A DNA stretch of 64,000 bases from Nocardia terpenica (GTDB taxonomy: Bacteria > Actinomycetota > Actinomycetes > Mycobacteriales > Mycobacteriaceae). Each line of letters begins with the position of its first letter. The first letter of the stretch is position 1. The translations under genes and the position numbers were made by a program. The notes under the pieces are model-generated. The model saw only the letters and a list, made by a program, of their open reading frames with translations, was not told the origin of the DNA and made no database searches. The stretch lies in contig NZ_JABMCZ010000005.1 of NCBI RefSeq assembly GCF_013186535.1, forward strand, positions 186,001-250,000, written 5' to 3'. Of the stretch, positions 9,159-16,762 are shown one piece after another.

Positions 9159-10403
9159 ATGTCAACACCGTCACTCCCGGTCGCCCACAGCTTCACCGGA
9201 ATCGGCACCACTGCCGCGGACGTGACCCGGCTGCTCGGCGTCACGCCGTCGCCCATCATGTATACGGAATTCGAGCAATCGTTTCAACGGCTGCTCCGTA
9301 ACCCGACAGACTCCTGTTCGTCGGAGCAACCGTTGGATATTCCACCCATCTGGTGCCCTCTCGAATTGCGCTCGCGCGCTGGGGGAATCGAGTTCCAGCA
9401 CCGCTCAGTGGACTTCTATCGCCGAATGGGATTCGACGCGGACTCCCTGAAATCAGCGCACGACATGTGTACGGGCGAATTGGCTTGTATGTGGGCACCC
9501 CTGGGCGATGACGAGGGCACTCAACTGCTGGCCGACTGGCTGATGTGGGCACTGCTGTTCGATGATCACTACTGCGACAGTGGTCCAATTTCGCGAGACC
9601 CCACAGCCTTCAATCATGTGGCGGCGAATCTCATGAACTTCGCCCTACACCCGGAGCGCCAACCGCTCGGCGTCGAAGACTTCGACGCCTTCGCCGCCGC
9701 ACTGGCCGACATCGCGGCACGGGTTCACACACGAGCGACCCCCGAACAGGTCATTATTTGCCTCTTGTCCCACTACCGATGGGCGCTCGGTGCGGCATGC
9801 GGGGTCTCCGACAGATCCGGCAACTACCTGCGCAGCCTGGACGAGCACATGATCGCCCGCGGCCCGGACGGCGCAGATCTCGCAGATATCGTTCTCATCG
9901 AAATCGCCGAGGCAACCTGCCTGGATTTCGAGACTCGGCGAAGTCCCGCAGTCCGCGCCATCACCGACGCATCCTCGGTTTTGCTGTCGGTCCCGACAGA
10001 CATCGCCTCGTACGCGAGAGAGCGAGAACAGCGCAGCTTGGAGTCGAATATCGTCGAGATCATCGCGGTCCGCGACGGCCTCTCACGACAGGAGGCCGTC
10101 TATGCGGCATGCGCTCTGATCGAGGAAATCATGGACCTGTTCGTCTCGCTCAAACACAAGCTGGCCGCCAGTGCATCACCGGGGCTTCATCGCTATCTCG
10201 AGCAGCTATCCAACGTGATCAGAGGAACCTTGGAGTGGCAACGACGCCTGCCGCGATACTCCGCGAACGTCCGTGGCACGCCAGGGTATCCCGACGTGAG
10301 TGGTCAACTGTCGAAGGATGCCCTGCACACGGTATCCGAACAACGACTGTTCTCAGGAACACAACCCCCGGAGTCCATCCGCTGGTGGTGGCAATTCCTC
10401 TGA
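9159..10403 (+). CDS. terpene cyclase, likely encapsulin cargo
   Basis: Class I terpene cyclase of 414 residues related to the bacterial 2-methylisoborneol-synthase group. Metal motifs are LLFDDHYCD (Asp135, Asp136, Asp140) and TDIASYARE (280-288; the NSE motif with Thr in place of Asn). RRLPRY near the C-terminus may be the usual RY pair. About 60 residues before the fold are low in secondary structure and include TGIGTT at 13-18; flexible N-termini carry the loading signal in known Family 2B cargo. No GPP C-methyltransferase is in the window, so it is probably not an MIB synthase. RBS AGGAG lies just upstream, 8 bp after the shell stop. Base composition looks less GC-rich than the genes that follow. 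Confidence 0.85.
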   Translation: MSTPSLPVAHSFTGIGTTAADVTRLLGVTPSPIMYTEFEQSFQRLLRNPTDSCSSEQPLDIPPIWCPLELRSRAGGIEFQHRSVDFYRRMGFDADSLKSAHDMCTGELACMWAPLGDDEGTQLLADWLMWALLFDDHYCDSGPISRDPTAFNHVAANLMNFALHPERQPLGVEDFDAFAAALADIAARVHTRATPEQVIICLLSHYRWALGAACGVSDRSGNYLRSLDEHMIARGPDGADLADIVLIEIAEATCLDFETRRSPAVRAITDASSVLLSVPTDIASYAREREQRSLESNIVEIIAVRDGLSRQEAVYAACALIEEIMDLFVSLKHKLAASASPGLHRYLEQLSNVIRGTLEWQRRLPRYSANVRGTPGYPDVSGQLSKDALHTVSEQRLFSGTQPPESIRWWWQFL

Positions 10404-10434
10404 GACGTCACCTGTTCCTCGCGGGTCTCGACCA

Positions 10435-10458
10435 ACCGATCCCGCGCGGGTGATCGGT
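10435..10458. terminator. hairpin between convergent terpene cluster and CocE-type gene
   Basis: ACCGATC (10435-10441) pairs with GATCGGT (10452-10458) around a GC-rich, itself self-complementary CCGCGCGGGT. It lies in the 64-bp gap between two convergent genes, so it could stop transcription from both sides. There is no T-tract, so this rests on position and stem only. Confidence 0.4.
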
Positions 10459-10467
10459 CGCTGCCGG

Positions 10468-12534
10468 TCACCAGCCGGGGGCGCCGCCGATGGGCACGTT
10501 GACGAAACTGGGTGCGGCGGAGTCGAGGTCGAGGTGCTGTGGCTGGAGCCGGGTGTCGGCGAGGAAGGGAAACAGCAGCACCGGAAGTCCTTTCGGGAAG
10601 TTGCTCGCGTACACGTCGGCCCGGAGCCGGTGCCCGGGTTGCAGGACGGCGTCGGTCGGGGTCAGTCCGAGGTCGATCATGGTGGGCTGCCCGGGCACGA
10701 CGGGCTCGCGGCTGTCCAGCGTCAGCTTGGTGTACGGACCGATCAGGTCTCCGTCGGCGGATCGGGTGCTCCTGGCGGGATCGATGGCGCGCAGCGAGAC
10801 CACCAGTTGCCCGGTGGACAGGACCGTCGAACGACCGTCGGGCGCAACATCGTTCAGTGTCGCGCTCCAATATCCGTCGGTGGCGTCGTACACGGTGTTC
10901 AGGTGCACATTGATCGGCCCGGAGATCAGGGTCGGCGCGGCCACGGGCGCGCTGGTGAAGGTCAGCCCGTCGAGTTCCTGCGGGCGGGCGTCGGCGGCGC
11001 AACCGGCCACGATCGCTCCCCCACCGGCGGTGCCCGTCGCGGTGTCGTTGGAGCACAGGCTGGTCACCCCGGGGGCCACGGTCAACCGCCCGGGAGCGAA
11101 TGTGTCGGTGGGCGTGAGACTTCCGTCGTGCACGCTGGTGGCCGTGGTGCCGCTCGGCGCCGCGCTCAGATACATGCGCCGATAGTCGACCCCCGCGCGG
11201 GGGTACCGGTCGGTCGTGGTCCACGACCCGCCGATCTGCTGACTGGTGATCGGCCCGTAGGTATCGATGCCGTTATCGATTCCCTTCAGCCACCTGTCGA
11301 ACCATGCCCGCTGCAAGACGTCGAGCCGGGGCGGATAGCCGGGTGTGCCGAAGTCGGCCCCGGGATTGATGTGGTAGGCGTTGCCCATCAGCAGCTGTTT
11401 CCGCCCCGGCGGCAGCGGGATCTGCTGGTAGATAAGGGGTTCGGTATTGGTGAACACATCGTGCCACCCGCCGATGACGAACGTGGGGACCCGAATCCGG
11501 TCCGGGTGGGCCACCATTCCCTGCCGCAGCGGGCTGTTCTCGTCGAATGCGGATTTCACGCTGTCGGGCAGGTGCCCGACGTCGGGTGTGAACAGTGCGC
11601 CGATCAGCAGGTCGAAGAATGTCAGCGGGCTGGCGGCCCGGTCGGCGAGCCACTTCCAGTCGAACCGCCCCTGCGCGATCGATACCAGGTCGGGCACGAG
11701 TTTGAGCCCATCCACCGCCGCCAGCCAGCCGGGCACGAACCCGGCGTTCAATCCGCCGCCGGGGGCGAGGATATCGTGCATCAGATCGCTGCCGGGCTCG
11801 ACGGGGAAGATCGCCTTCAGGGCCGGAGGCTGCTTGTCGGCGGCCTGAATCTGATTGACCGCCGAATACGACACCCCGCTCATCCCGATACTGGCGTTCG
11901 ACCACGGCTGGCGAGACGCCCAGTCGATGACCTCGACGGTGTCGCGTTGTTCCCGCTGCCCGAAGAATTGCACGGTCCCCTCGGAGAATCCGGTGCCGCG
12001 CACATCGACCACGATCTGGGTGTAGCCGGACTCGATGAGGTTGCGATCGACGGCGAGAGTGCGCGGCAGCCCGGTGCCGAACGCCTTGGTGATATCCGTG
12101 ATGCCTGCCAGCGGTGTCCCCGTGAGGTCGAATCGGCGGAACAGGTCCAGGATCGCCTCGCCGAGCCAGGGGATCGCGAGGGCCGAATCCAGGATGTTGG
12201 AGACGAGTTTGGTGTAGGGCGTGAGGTTGACGATGGTGGGGGTCGGCGTGTCGACCGGACGGCCCGCGGCGTCCGCGGGCCGATACACGTTGGCCTTCAA
12301 CACCGTTCCGTCGCTCATCGTGATCGGCACATCCCAATCGATATGCACCCCCGGGTAGCGCGGCGGCGCCAGGTAGGTCGCCGTCCAGGCCGCGCCGAGT
12401 TCACCGGCGTCCGGTTCGGCGCGAGTCACCGCCGAACACCAGCACAACACCAGGCCGACAACCAATCCCCACAGCGCGAGCCGACCGCCGACAGGCCGAC
12501 ACCAGCGATTCGCAAGGCCACGCCGAGATTTCAT
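10468..12534 (-). CDS. secreted CocE/NonD family alpha/beta hydrolase (S15-like), copy 1
   Basis: Predicted exported ester- or amide-hydrolase; substrate unknown. The 688-residue protein has a signal sequence (basic start, hydrophobic core, cleavage near ...TRAEP), an alpha/beta-hydrolase domain with nucleophile elbow GMSGVSYSA, Asp in GGWHDVF and His in NAYHINPG, a helical cap, and the C-terminal jelly-roll domain of the X-Pro dipeptidyl-peptidase/cocaine-esterase family (GYWSATLNDVAPDGRS, LQPGHRLRADVYASNFP). All three catalytic positions are intact. The ATG has AAGGAA seven bases upstream. A full-length paralogue is at 25785-27806. Such exported CocE-like proteins are common in mycolic-acid actinomycetes. 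Confidence 0.88.
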   Translation of the reverse strand: MKSRRGLANRWCRPVGGRLALWGLVVGLVLCWCSAVTRAEPDAGELGAAWTATYLAPPRYPGVHIDWDVPITMSDGTVLKANVYRPADAAGRPVDTPTPTIVNLTPYTKLVSNILDSALAIPWLGEAILDLFRRFDLTGTPLAGITDITKAFGTGLPRTLAVDRNLIESGYTQIVVDVRGTGFSEGTVQFFGQREQRDTVEVIDWASRQPWSNASIGMSGVSYSAVNQIQAADKQPPALKAIFPVEPGSDLMHDILAPGGGLNAGFVPGWLAAVDGLKLVPDLVSIAQGRFDWKWLADRAASPLTFFDLLIGALFTPDVGHLPDSVKSAFDENSPLRQGMVAHPDRIRVPTFVIGGWHDVFTNTEPLIYQQIPLPPGRKQLLMGNAYHINPGADFGTPGYPPRLDVLQRAWFDRWLKGIDNGIDTYGPITSQQIGGSWTTTDRYPRAGVDYRRMYLSAAPSGTTATSVHDGSLTPTDTFAPGRLTVAPGVTSLCSNDTATGTAGGGAIVAGCAADARPQELDGLTFTSAPVAAPTLISGPINVHLNTVYDATDGYWSATLNDVAPDGRSTVLSTGQLVVSLRAIDPARSTRSADGDLIGPYTKLTLDSREPVVPGQPTMIDLGLTPTDAVLQPGHRLRADVYASNFPKGLPVLLFPFLADTRLQPQHLDLDSAAPSFVNVPIGGAPGW

Positions 12535-12726
12535 GATCTATTCCTTTGGCGGGAAGATCGGCCGACGGGCGTCGCGGGCCCGAGCCTCATCCGGTCAGTT
12601 GACTTACCATATAATCGATTCAGCCTGGCGTACAGGGATTTCGCCGCACTCGCCCGCAGTAGCCCCCTGAACTGAGGGCACCGGCGGTGCAACGGTTTTC
12701 CCGCGGGTTGCGGTAGCTTCGGCCCG

Positions 12727-13066
12727 GTGTGGAATGTGAACAGCGGTGTGGACTGGAAGCGCGGGATCGGCGGTGTCGCGTTGGCGGGTGCGGTGGTTGC
12801 GGGTGTGCTGTCGGGCGCCGCGGGGACCGCGTCGGCCGACAGCGGGTTGCTACGCACCACGTTTCGGCCTCTACTCCGTCGACGTCGCCACCGATCCCAC
12901 CCTCACCCGCCACCCCACCGACGCGGTGGCGGCCTACGCCACCCTGACCCACAACGGCGGCGTCCCCGCCGACTACCGCCCGACCCATCCCCCGGTCCCC
13001 TGCTCCCAGGTCGACCCCCCGGCCAGCTGCGACGAACCGGTCACCGTTCCCCCGGCGGCATCTTGA
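12727..13066 (+). pseudogene. small secreted protein gene, frame broken
   Basis: From GTG 12727 one frame gives a clear signal peptide (WKRGIGGVALAGAVVAGVLS, then AASADS-like cleavage site GTASADS) but then turns into low-quality Arg/His sequence. The +1 frame from about 12860 reads FGLYSVDVATDPTLTRHPTD and continues with two Cys (HPPVPCSQVDPPASCDEPV) to a stop at 13066. The two parts together would make an exported protein of about 112 residues. A single-base indel near 12855-12875, real or from assembly, explains this. The family is not recognised; the size, signal peptide and spaced Cys pair would suit a small secreted inhibitor-like protein. Confidence 0.55.
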
Positions 13067-13089
13067 TCCCGGCCAAAAGCATGCCGGGA
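13067..13089. repeat. dispersed palindromic repeat, copy A
   Basis: TCCCGGC-CAAAAGCAT-GCCGGGA, a 7-bp stem with 9-nt loop, directly after the stop of the small secreted gene. The same core occurs at 27808-27861 (twice, inverted) and 50877-50901, always in gene-end positions. Likely a genus-specific repeat that can act as a transcription terminator. Confidence 0.6.
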
Positions 13090-13162
13090 AATGGGAAGGG
13101 AGCGAGCGACCGAGAACGGGAGTGGACGACCGGGAACGGGAGTGGGCGACCGGGAGGCGGTA

Positions 13163-14212
13163 TCAAGCTGGAAGGCCGAGGCCCTGGGCGAGGACGGGCC
13201 AGGATTGGATGAGGGCGTCGTGCCAGTAGCCCCAGGAGTGGGTTCCGGTGGTGGTGAAGTCGTAGGTTGCGGGGATGCCGAGCTGGTTCAGTTTGGCTTG
13301 CAGGTTGTGGCTGCAGTAGTCGACCGCGGACTCGATGACGCCGCCGATGAGCAGCTGATTGCCGAGGCCGTAGGGGCCGGGCAGGGCATAGGGACCGTCG
13401 AGAGTGTCCCATTTGCCGGGCAATCCGGATCCGGCGGAGATGAACAGGTTCAGGCCGCGCAGCTGGTCGGCGTGCACGTAGGGGTCGTTGGCCGCCCACA
13501 TCGGATCGTTCTCGGGACCGTACATATTGTCGACATTGCCGCCGCCCCACACGTTCACCGCGAGCTTGACGAAGGTGTATCCGGTCGGATCGCTGATCTG
13601 GGCGCAACCGCTGTAGGCCGCGACGGATTTGTACAGCCCCGGTTTGGCGATGGGCAGCTGCAGCACCGAGGTGCCCGAGGTGGACAGCCCCGCGATGGCA
13701 TTGACCCCGTCGGTGCCCAGCGCGCCATCGATCAGCGGCGGCAGTTCCTCGGTGAAGAACGTCTTCCACTTGTTCACGCCCAGTGTCGGATCCGGTGCGC
13801 GCCAGTCGGTGTAGTAGCTCCACGCGCCGCCGATCGGCTGGACCACGTTCACGTCCTTGTCGGCGAGGAAGTGCAGCGCGTCGGGGGCGCGCTGATCCCA
13901 GGTGGCGCTGTCCACGCCGCCCCCGGCACCGTTGAGCAGATACAGCGTGGGCCGCGGCGCCGACGCGTCGGCGGGGCGCTGCACGTCGACCGGGTAGGTC
14001 TCGTCCATGGCGGCCGAGTACACGTACAGCCGGATATTGCGGCTGTCCTGCATGGTCGCCTTGGTGATGTGCGAGCCGTCGGGCGCCTTGGGGTCGGCGA
14101 GCAGGCTGCCGGACGAGATGACCGGATCGGCCGCGTGCGCCGAGACCGGGCCGAGCGGTGTCAGCGCGAGAACCCCTGCGGCCGCGGCCGTTGCGATTCG
14201 TGCCCAACGCAT
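13163..14212 (-). CDS. secreted antigen-85-like mycolyltransferase/esterase
   Basis: Predicted exported acyltransferase or esterase of the antigen 85 (Fbp) type, which transfers mycolic acids to trehalose or arabinogalactan. A signal peptide (WARIATAAAAGVLALTPLGP, cleavage near SAHAA) precedes an alpha/beta-hydrolase domain. Nucleophile motif is GLSTSGTSVLQLP, matching GLSMSG of Ag85; the His motif GTHSWGYWHDAL matches GTHSWEYW. ATG at 14212 is chosen because GGAGG lies 10 bases upstream; a GTG at 14224 overlaps that Shine-Dalgarno. The mature part (about 320 aa) fits the family. Supports a mycolate-bearing host. Divergent from the papain-like gene. Confidence 0.85.
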   Translation of the reverse strand: MRWARIATAAAAGVLALTPLGPVSAHAADPVISSGSLLADPKAPDGSHITKATMQDSRNIRLYVYSAAMDETYPVDVQRPADASAPRPTLYLLNGAGGGVDSATWDQRAPDALHFLADKDVNVVQPIGGAWSYYTDWRAPDPTLGVNKWKTFFTEELPPLIDGALGTDGVNAIAGLSTSGTSVLQLPIAKPGLYKSVAAYSGCAQISDPTGYTFVKLAVNVWGGGNVDNMYGPENDPMWAANDPYVHADQLRGLNLFISAGSGLPGKWDTLDGPYALPGPYGLGNQLLIGGVIESAVDYCSHNLQAKLNQLGIPATYDFTTTGTHSWGYWHDALIQSWPVLAQGLGLPA

Positions 14213-14459
14213 CAGAACAAGCACCTCCGTACCCGATCGGTCACACCGGCGGCCTGCATCCCCTCACGCACTGTAATTCAGCCGCTACCGTTTGGCGAAC
14301 AAAACGCGTCCGACGCGCTGATCAGCCGTTTCCCCGGCCGATGGCGATCGTCCGGCGGATGACTTGAACACCCTTGCCCTTTCCCGCCCCGAGTGCGGAC
14401 CATTGGTTCCGTCGTGAAGGAACACAACGGCTTTCGGCCGTAGGCAAGGGGGATACTTC

Positions 14460-15170
14460 ATGCGGTACGCGCGGTGGTCCGTGGCGGCGGCAGTGCTCAT
14501 CGGATTCGGCGGGGCCGGGGTCGCGGCCGCGGGGACGGGCGCGCCGCCCGGGTCGTACTCGCTGCTGAAATACGCGCTGTCCCCGGGCGATCAGGGGCAG
14601 ACCGGGCAGGTGACCTGCTTCGCCACCGGCTACACCGGCTACGGGGTGCTGATGAACGAGCAGGGCATCCCCGGCGGCCCGATGTCGCCCGCGTATGTCT
14701 GTTCGCAGGTCGACGGCGGCCTGCTGGACCAGGTGCTGTCGTTCGAGCAGCAGCAGGGCATCGACACCGCGGCCGATTATCCGCCGGGCAGCGGTGCACC
14801 CACCGACGCGCAGCGGGCCAATGCCGCGCGCTACAAGCTGTCCGGCTATCAGGATCTGAGCGGCACGGACCGCAGGACCGCCGTCGAAACCGCGATCGCC
14901 GCCGGGCAACCGGTGGTGTTCGGCTTCGAGGCCAGGGACAGTTTCGAGACCTTGACCAAGGGCAACGCCAACTACAACCCGCAACCCACCGAACGCGTCC
15001 TCGGCGGCCATGCGGTCACGATCGTGGCCTACGACGAGAACGGGATCACGGCCGAGAACTCCTGGGGAACGACCTGGGGTGACGGCGGATTCTTCACCGC
15101 CCCATGGTCTTTGCTCACCGGCTCGGACGTGGACAGCATCTACGCCATGGGCATGATCGCCAATTCCTGA
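14460..15170 (+). CDS. secreted papain-like (C1) cysteine peptidase
   Basis: Exported cysteine protease of 236 residues with no recognisable long propeptide. The signal peptide is about 25 residues (AAAVLIGFGGAGVAAAG). The C1 catalytic set is complete: Gln47 six residues before Cys53 (QTGQVTCFATGY, matching the oxyanion Gln and nucleophile of papain), His184 in LGGHAVTIVAYDENG, and Asn200 in ENSWGTTWGDGGFF. The usual Trp after the Cys is Phe. ATG follows GGGGGAT. It shares a 235-bp divergent intergenic region with the Ag85-like gene. Role unknown; extracellular proteolysis is inferred from the signal peptide. Confidence 0.85.
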   Translation: MRYARWSVAAAVLIGFGGAGVAAAGTGAPPGSYSLLKYALSPGDQGQTGQVTCFATGYTGYGVLMNEQGIPGGPMSPAYVCSQVDGGLLDQVLSFEQQQGIDTAADYPPGSGAPTDAQRANAARYKLSGYQDLSGTDRRTAVETAIAAGQPVVFGFEARDSFETLTKGNANYNPQPTERVLGGHAVTIVAYDENGITAENSWGTTWGDGGFFTAPWSLLTGSDVDSIYAMGMIANS

Positions 15171-15185
15171 GCATCCGGGCGGTGT

Positions 15186-15566
15186 TCACCCGGGGGCGCC
15201 GCCCAGCCGAACACGCCGGTGAAACGCCCGGTTCGCCGCCATGAGCTCGTCGAGTGCGTCTCGGGTGCGGATGAGTTCGGTGATGTGCTCGGACAATCGG
15301 TCCCGCTCCTGCGCCATCCGCTCCAGCGCGGCGTCCGCGGTCTCCTCGCTCGGCGCATCGACACAGGGCAGCAGGTCGGCGATGGTGCGGCTGGACAGCC
15401 CGGCGGCGTACAGCCGCTGGAGAAATCGCACCCGGTCGACCGCCTGGACCGTGTAGTGCCGCTGCCCGCTGGCGCTGCGGGCGCTGACGAGCAAGCCCTG
15501 TTCCTCGTAGTAGCGCAGCGACCGGATGCTGGCTCCGGTTCGCGCCGCCAATTCTCCGATACGCAC
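15186..15566 (-). CDS. MerR family transcriptional regulator
   Basis: DNA-binding activator/repressor of 126 residues. The N-terminal winged helix is MRIGELAARTGASIRSLRYY plus EEQGLL (translated from GTG), followed by a Leu/Arg-rich dimerisation coiled coil (ALERMAQERDRLSEHITELI). Only one Cys (LPCVD) is present, so a SoxR-type iron-sulfur centre or metal site is unlikely. GTG at 15566 is preferred to the longer open frame because GGAGGACAG sits just upstream and the protein then starts at the canonical helix. Divergent from the flavin oxidoreductase at 15680, its probable target, with a MerR-type operator between them. Confidence 0.85.
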   Translation of the reverse strand: MRIGELAARTGASIRSLRYYEEQGLLVSARSASGQRHYTVQAVDRVRFLQRLYAAGLSSRTIADLLPCVDAPSEETADAALERMAQERDRLSEHITELIRTRDALDELMAANRAFHRRVRLGGAPG

Positions 15567-15599
15567 CTGTCCTCCACCTGTGACCTGCGTCGCAGACCA

Positions 15600-15631
15600 T
15601 TGCCTCTCACATCCATGTGAGCTTTTAGTGT
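15600..15631 (+). promoter_or_regulatory. MerR-type operator-promoter for the flavin oxidoreductase
   Basis: A perfect inverted repeat, CTCACAT-CC-ATGTGAG (15606-15621), lies between a -35-like TTGCCT (15600-15605) and a -10-like TTAGTG or TAGTGT (15625-15631). The spacer would be 19-20 bp, the overlong spacing typical of promoters activated by MerR proteins. It sits in the short divergent region between the MerR gene and the Old Yellow Enzyme gene and points toward the latter. Confidence 0.6.
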
Positions 15632-15679
15632 AGCTGTCACGCCCACGATCGGGCGCTCCGAAGTGCGAAGGAGCCTTAC

Positions 15680-16744
15680 GTGACAAGCCTTTTCGACAGC
15701 TATCGACTCGGCGGCCTGACCCTGCCGAACCGGGTGGTAATGGCCCCGATGACCCGGGTTCGGGCCGCCGCCGGGGGTCTGGCGACACCGTCGATGGCCG
15801 CGTACTACGCCCAGCGGGCGAGTGCCGGGCTGATCGTGACGGAAGGGGTGCAGCCCAGTTTGATCGGACAATCCAATCCGGGTACCCCGGGTCTGCACAC
15901 CGATGAGCAGGTCGCCGCATGGCGCCAGGTGACCGCTGCCGTGCATGTCAATGGCGGCCGCGTCTTCGCCCAGATCATGCACGGCGGACGGGTTTCCCAT
16001 CCCGACACGACCGGTATGCAGCCGGTCGGTCCCTCCGCCGTCCCCGCCGGGGATGACGTATTCACCCCGACCGGACGGCAGCCCGCTCCGATGCCGCGGG
16101 CTCTGGATACCGCCGAGATCACCGAGCATGCCGAGTCGTATGCCGAGGCCGCGCGGCGGGCCATCGATGCCGGATTCGACGGCGTGGAATTGCACGGCGC
16201 CAACGGTTATCTGATTTCCCAGTTCCTGTCCTCGAATGCCAACCTGCGCACCGACCGCTACGGCGGCACGGTGGCGAATCGGATTCGGTTCGCGGTCGAG
16301 GCGGTCACCGCCACCGTGGCGGCGATCGGCGGGGCCAGGACCGGCATTCGCCTGTCTCCGGGCGCGACGTTCTGGGGTGTGGCGGAGACCGATGTTCCGG
16401 AGCTCTACGCCGCGCTGCTGAACGAGTTGGCCCGCCTCGATCCGGCCTACATCCATCTGGAGGCCACCACCGACGAGGAGGTGCTGCTCGGCCTGCGCCG
16501 TAGCTGGCCGGGCACCCTGATCATGAACCCGGTGTATCCGTTGGGCCCCAAGCAAACCGGGCGGGCCGACGCCGATCACTGGCTCGGGCTGGGCGCCGAT
16601 CTGATCAGCTTCGGCCGCGCGTTCATCGCCAATCCCGATCTGGTGGAACGACTTCGACGCGCGGTCCCGATCGCCCCGGTGGACGAGGCGACCTATTACC
16701 AGGGCGGTGACGAGGGATACCTGACCTATCCGACCTATCAGTAA
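15680..16744 (+). CDS. Old Yellow Enzyme family NADH:flavin oxidoreductase (alkene reductase)
   Basis: FMN enzyme that reduces activated C=C bonds or nitro groups with NAD(P)H. The 354-residue single TIM-barrel protein shows NRVVMAPMTRVRA (FMN loop), FAQIMHGGRVSHP, and HGANGYLISQFLSSNANLRT plus DRYGG, the OYE substrate and FMN signature, and ends with a phosphate-binding ISFGRAFIANPDLVERL. Length is normal for bacterial NemA/XenB types. It is divergent from a MerR regulator and probably induced by an electrophile that the regulator senses. Converges on the ligase gene with an 18-bp gap. Confidence 0.92.
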   Translation: MTSLFDSYRLGGLTLPNRVVMAPMTRVRAAAGGLATPSMAAYYAQRASAGLIVTEGVQPSLIGQSNPGTPGLHTDEQVAAWRQVTAAVHVNGGRVFAQIMHGGRVSHPDTTGMQPVGPSAVPAGDDVFTPTGRQPAPMPRALDTAEITEHAESYAEAARRAIDAGFDGVELHGANGYLISQFLSSNANLRTDRYGGTVANRIRFAVEAVTATVAAIGGARTGIRLSPGATFWGVAETDVPELYAALLNELARLDPAYIHLEATTDEEVLLGLRRSWPGTLIMNPVYPLGPKQTGRADADHWLGLGADLISFGRAFIANPDLVERLRRAVPIAPVDEATYYQGGDEGYLTYPTYQ

Positions 16745-16762
16745 CTCGAAAGACGGTGCGCG

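Noticed and set aside
9159..10403. Calling the second cyclase a 2-methylisoborneol synthase
   Set aside because: No GPP C-methyltransferase gene is in the cluster, the NSE motif has Thr instead of Asn, and MEP genes plus a GGPP-type synthase point to a different product.
12595..12620. Promoter TTGACT...TATAAT near 12600
   Set aside because: The two boxes are only 5 bp apart, far from the 16-18 bp needed, so this is chance similarity.
10300..12675. Long plus-strand frame opposite the CocE-type hydrolase
   Set aside because: Composition is typical antisense shadow (Gly/Arg/Val-rich), with no domain, while the minus strand encodes an intact hydrolase.
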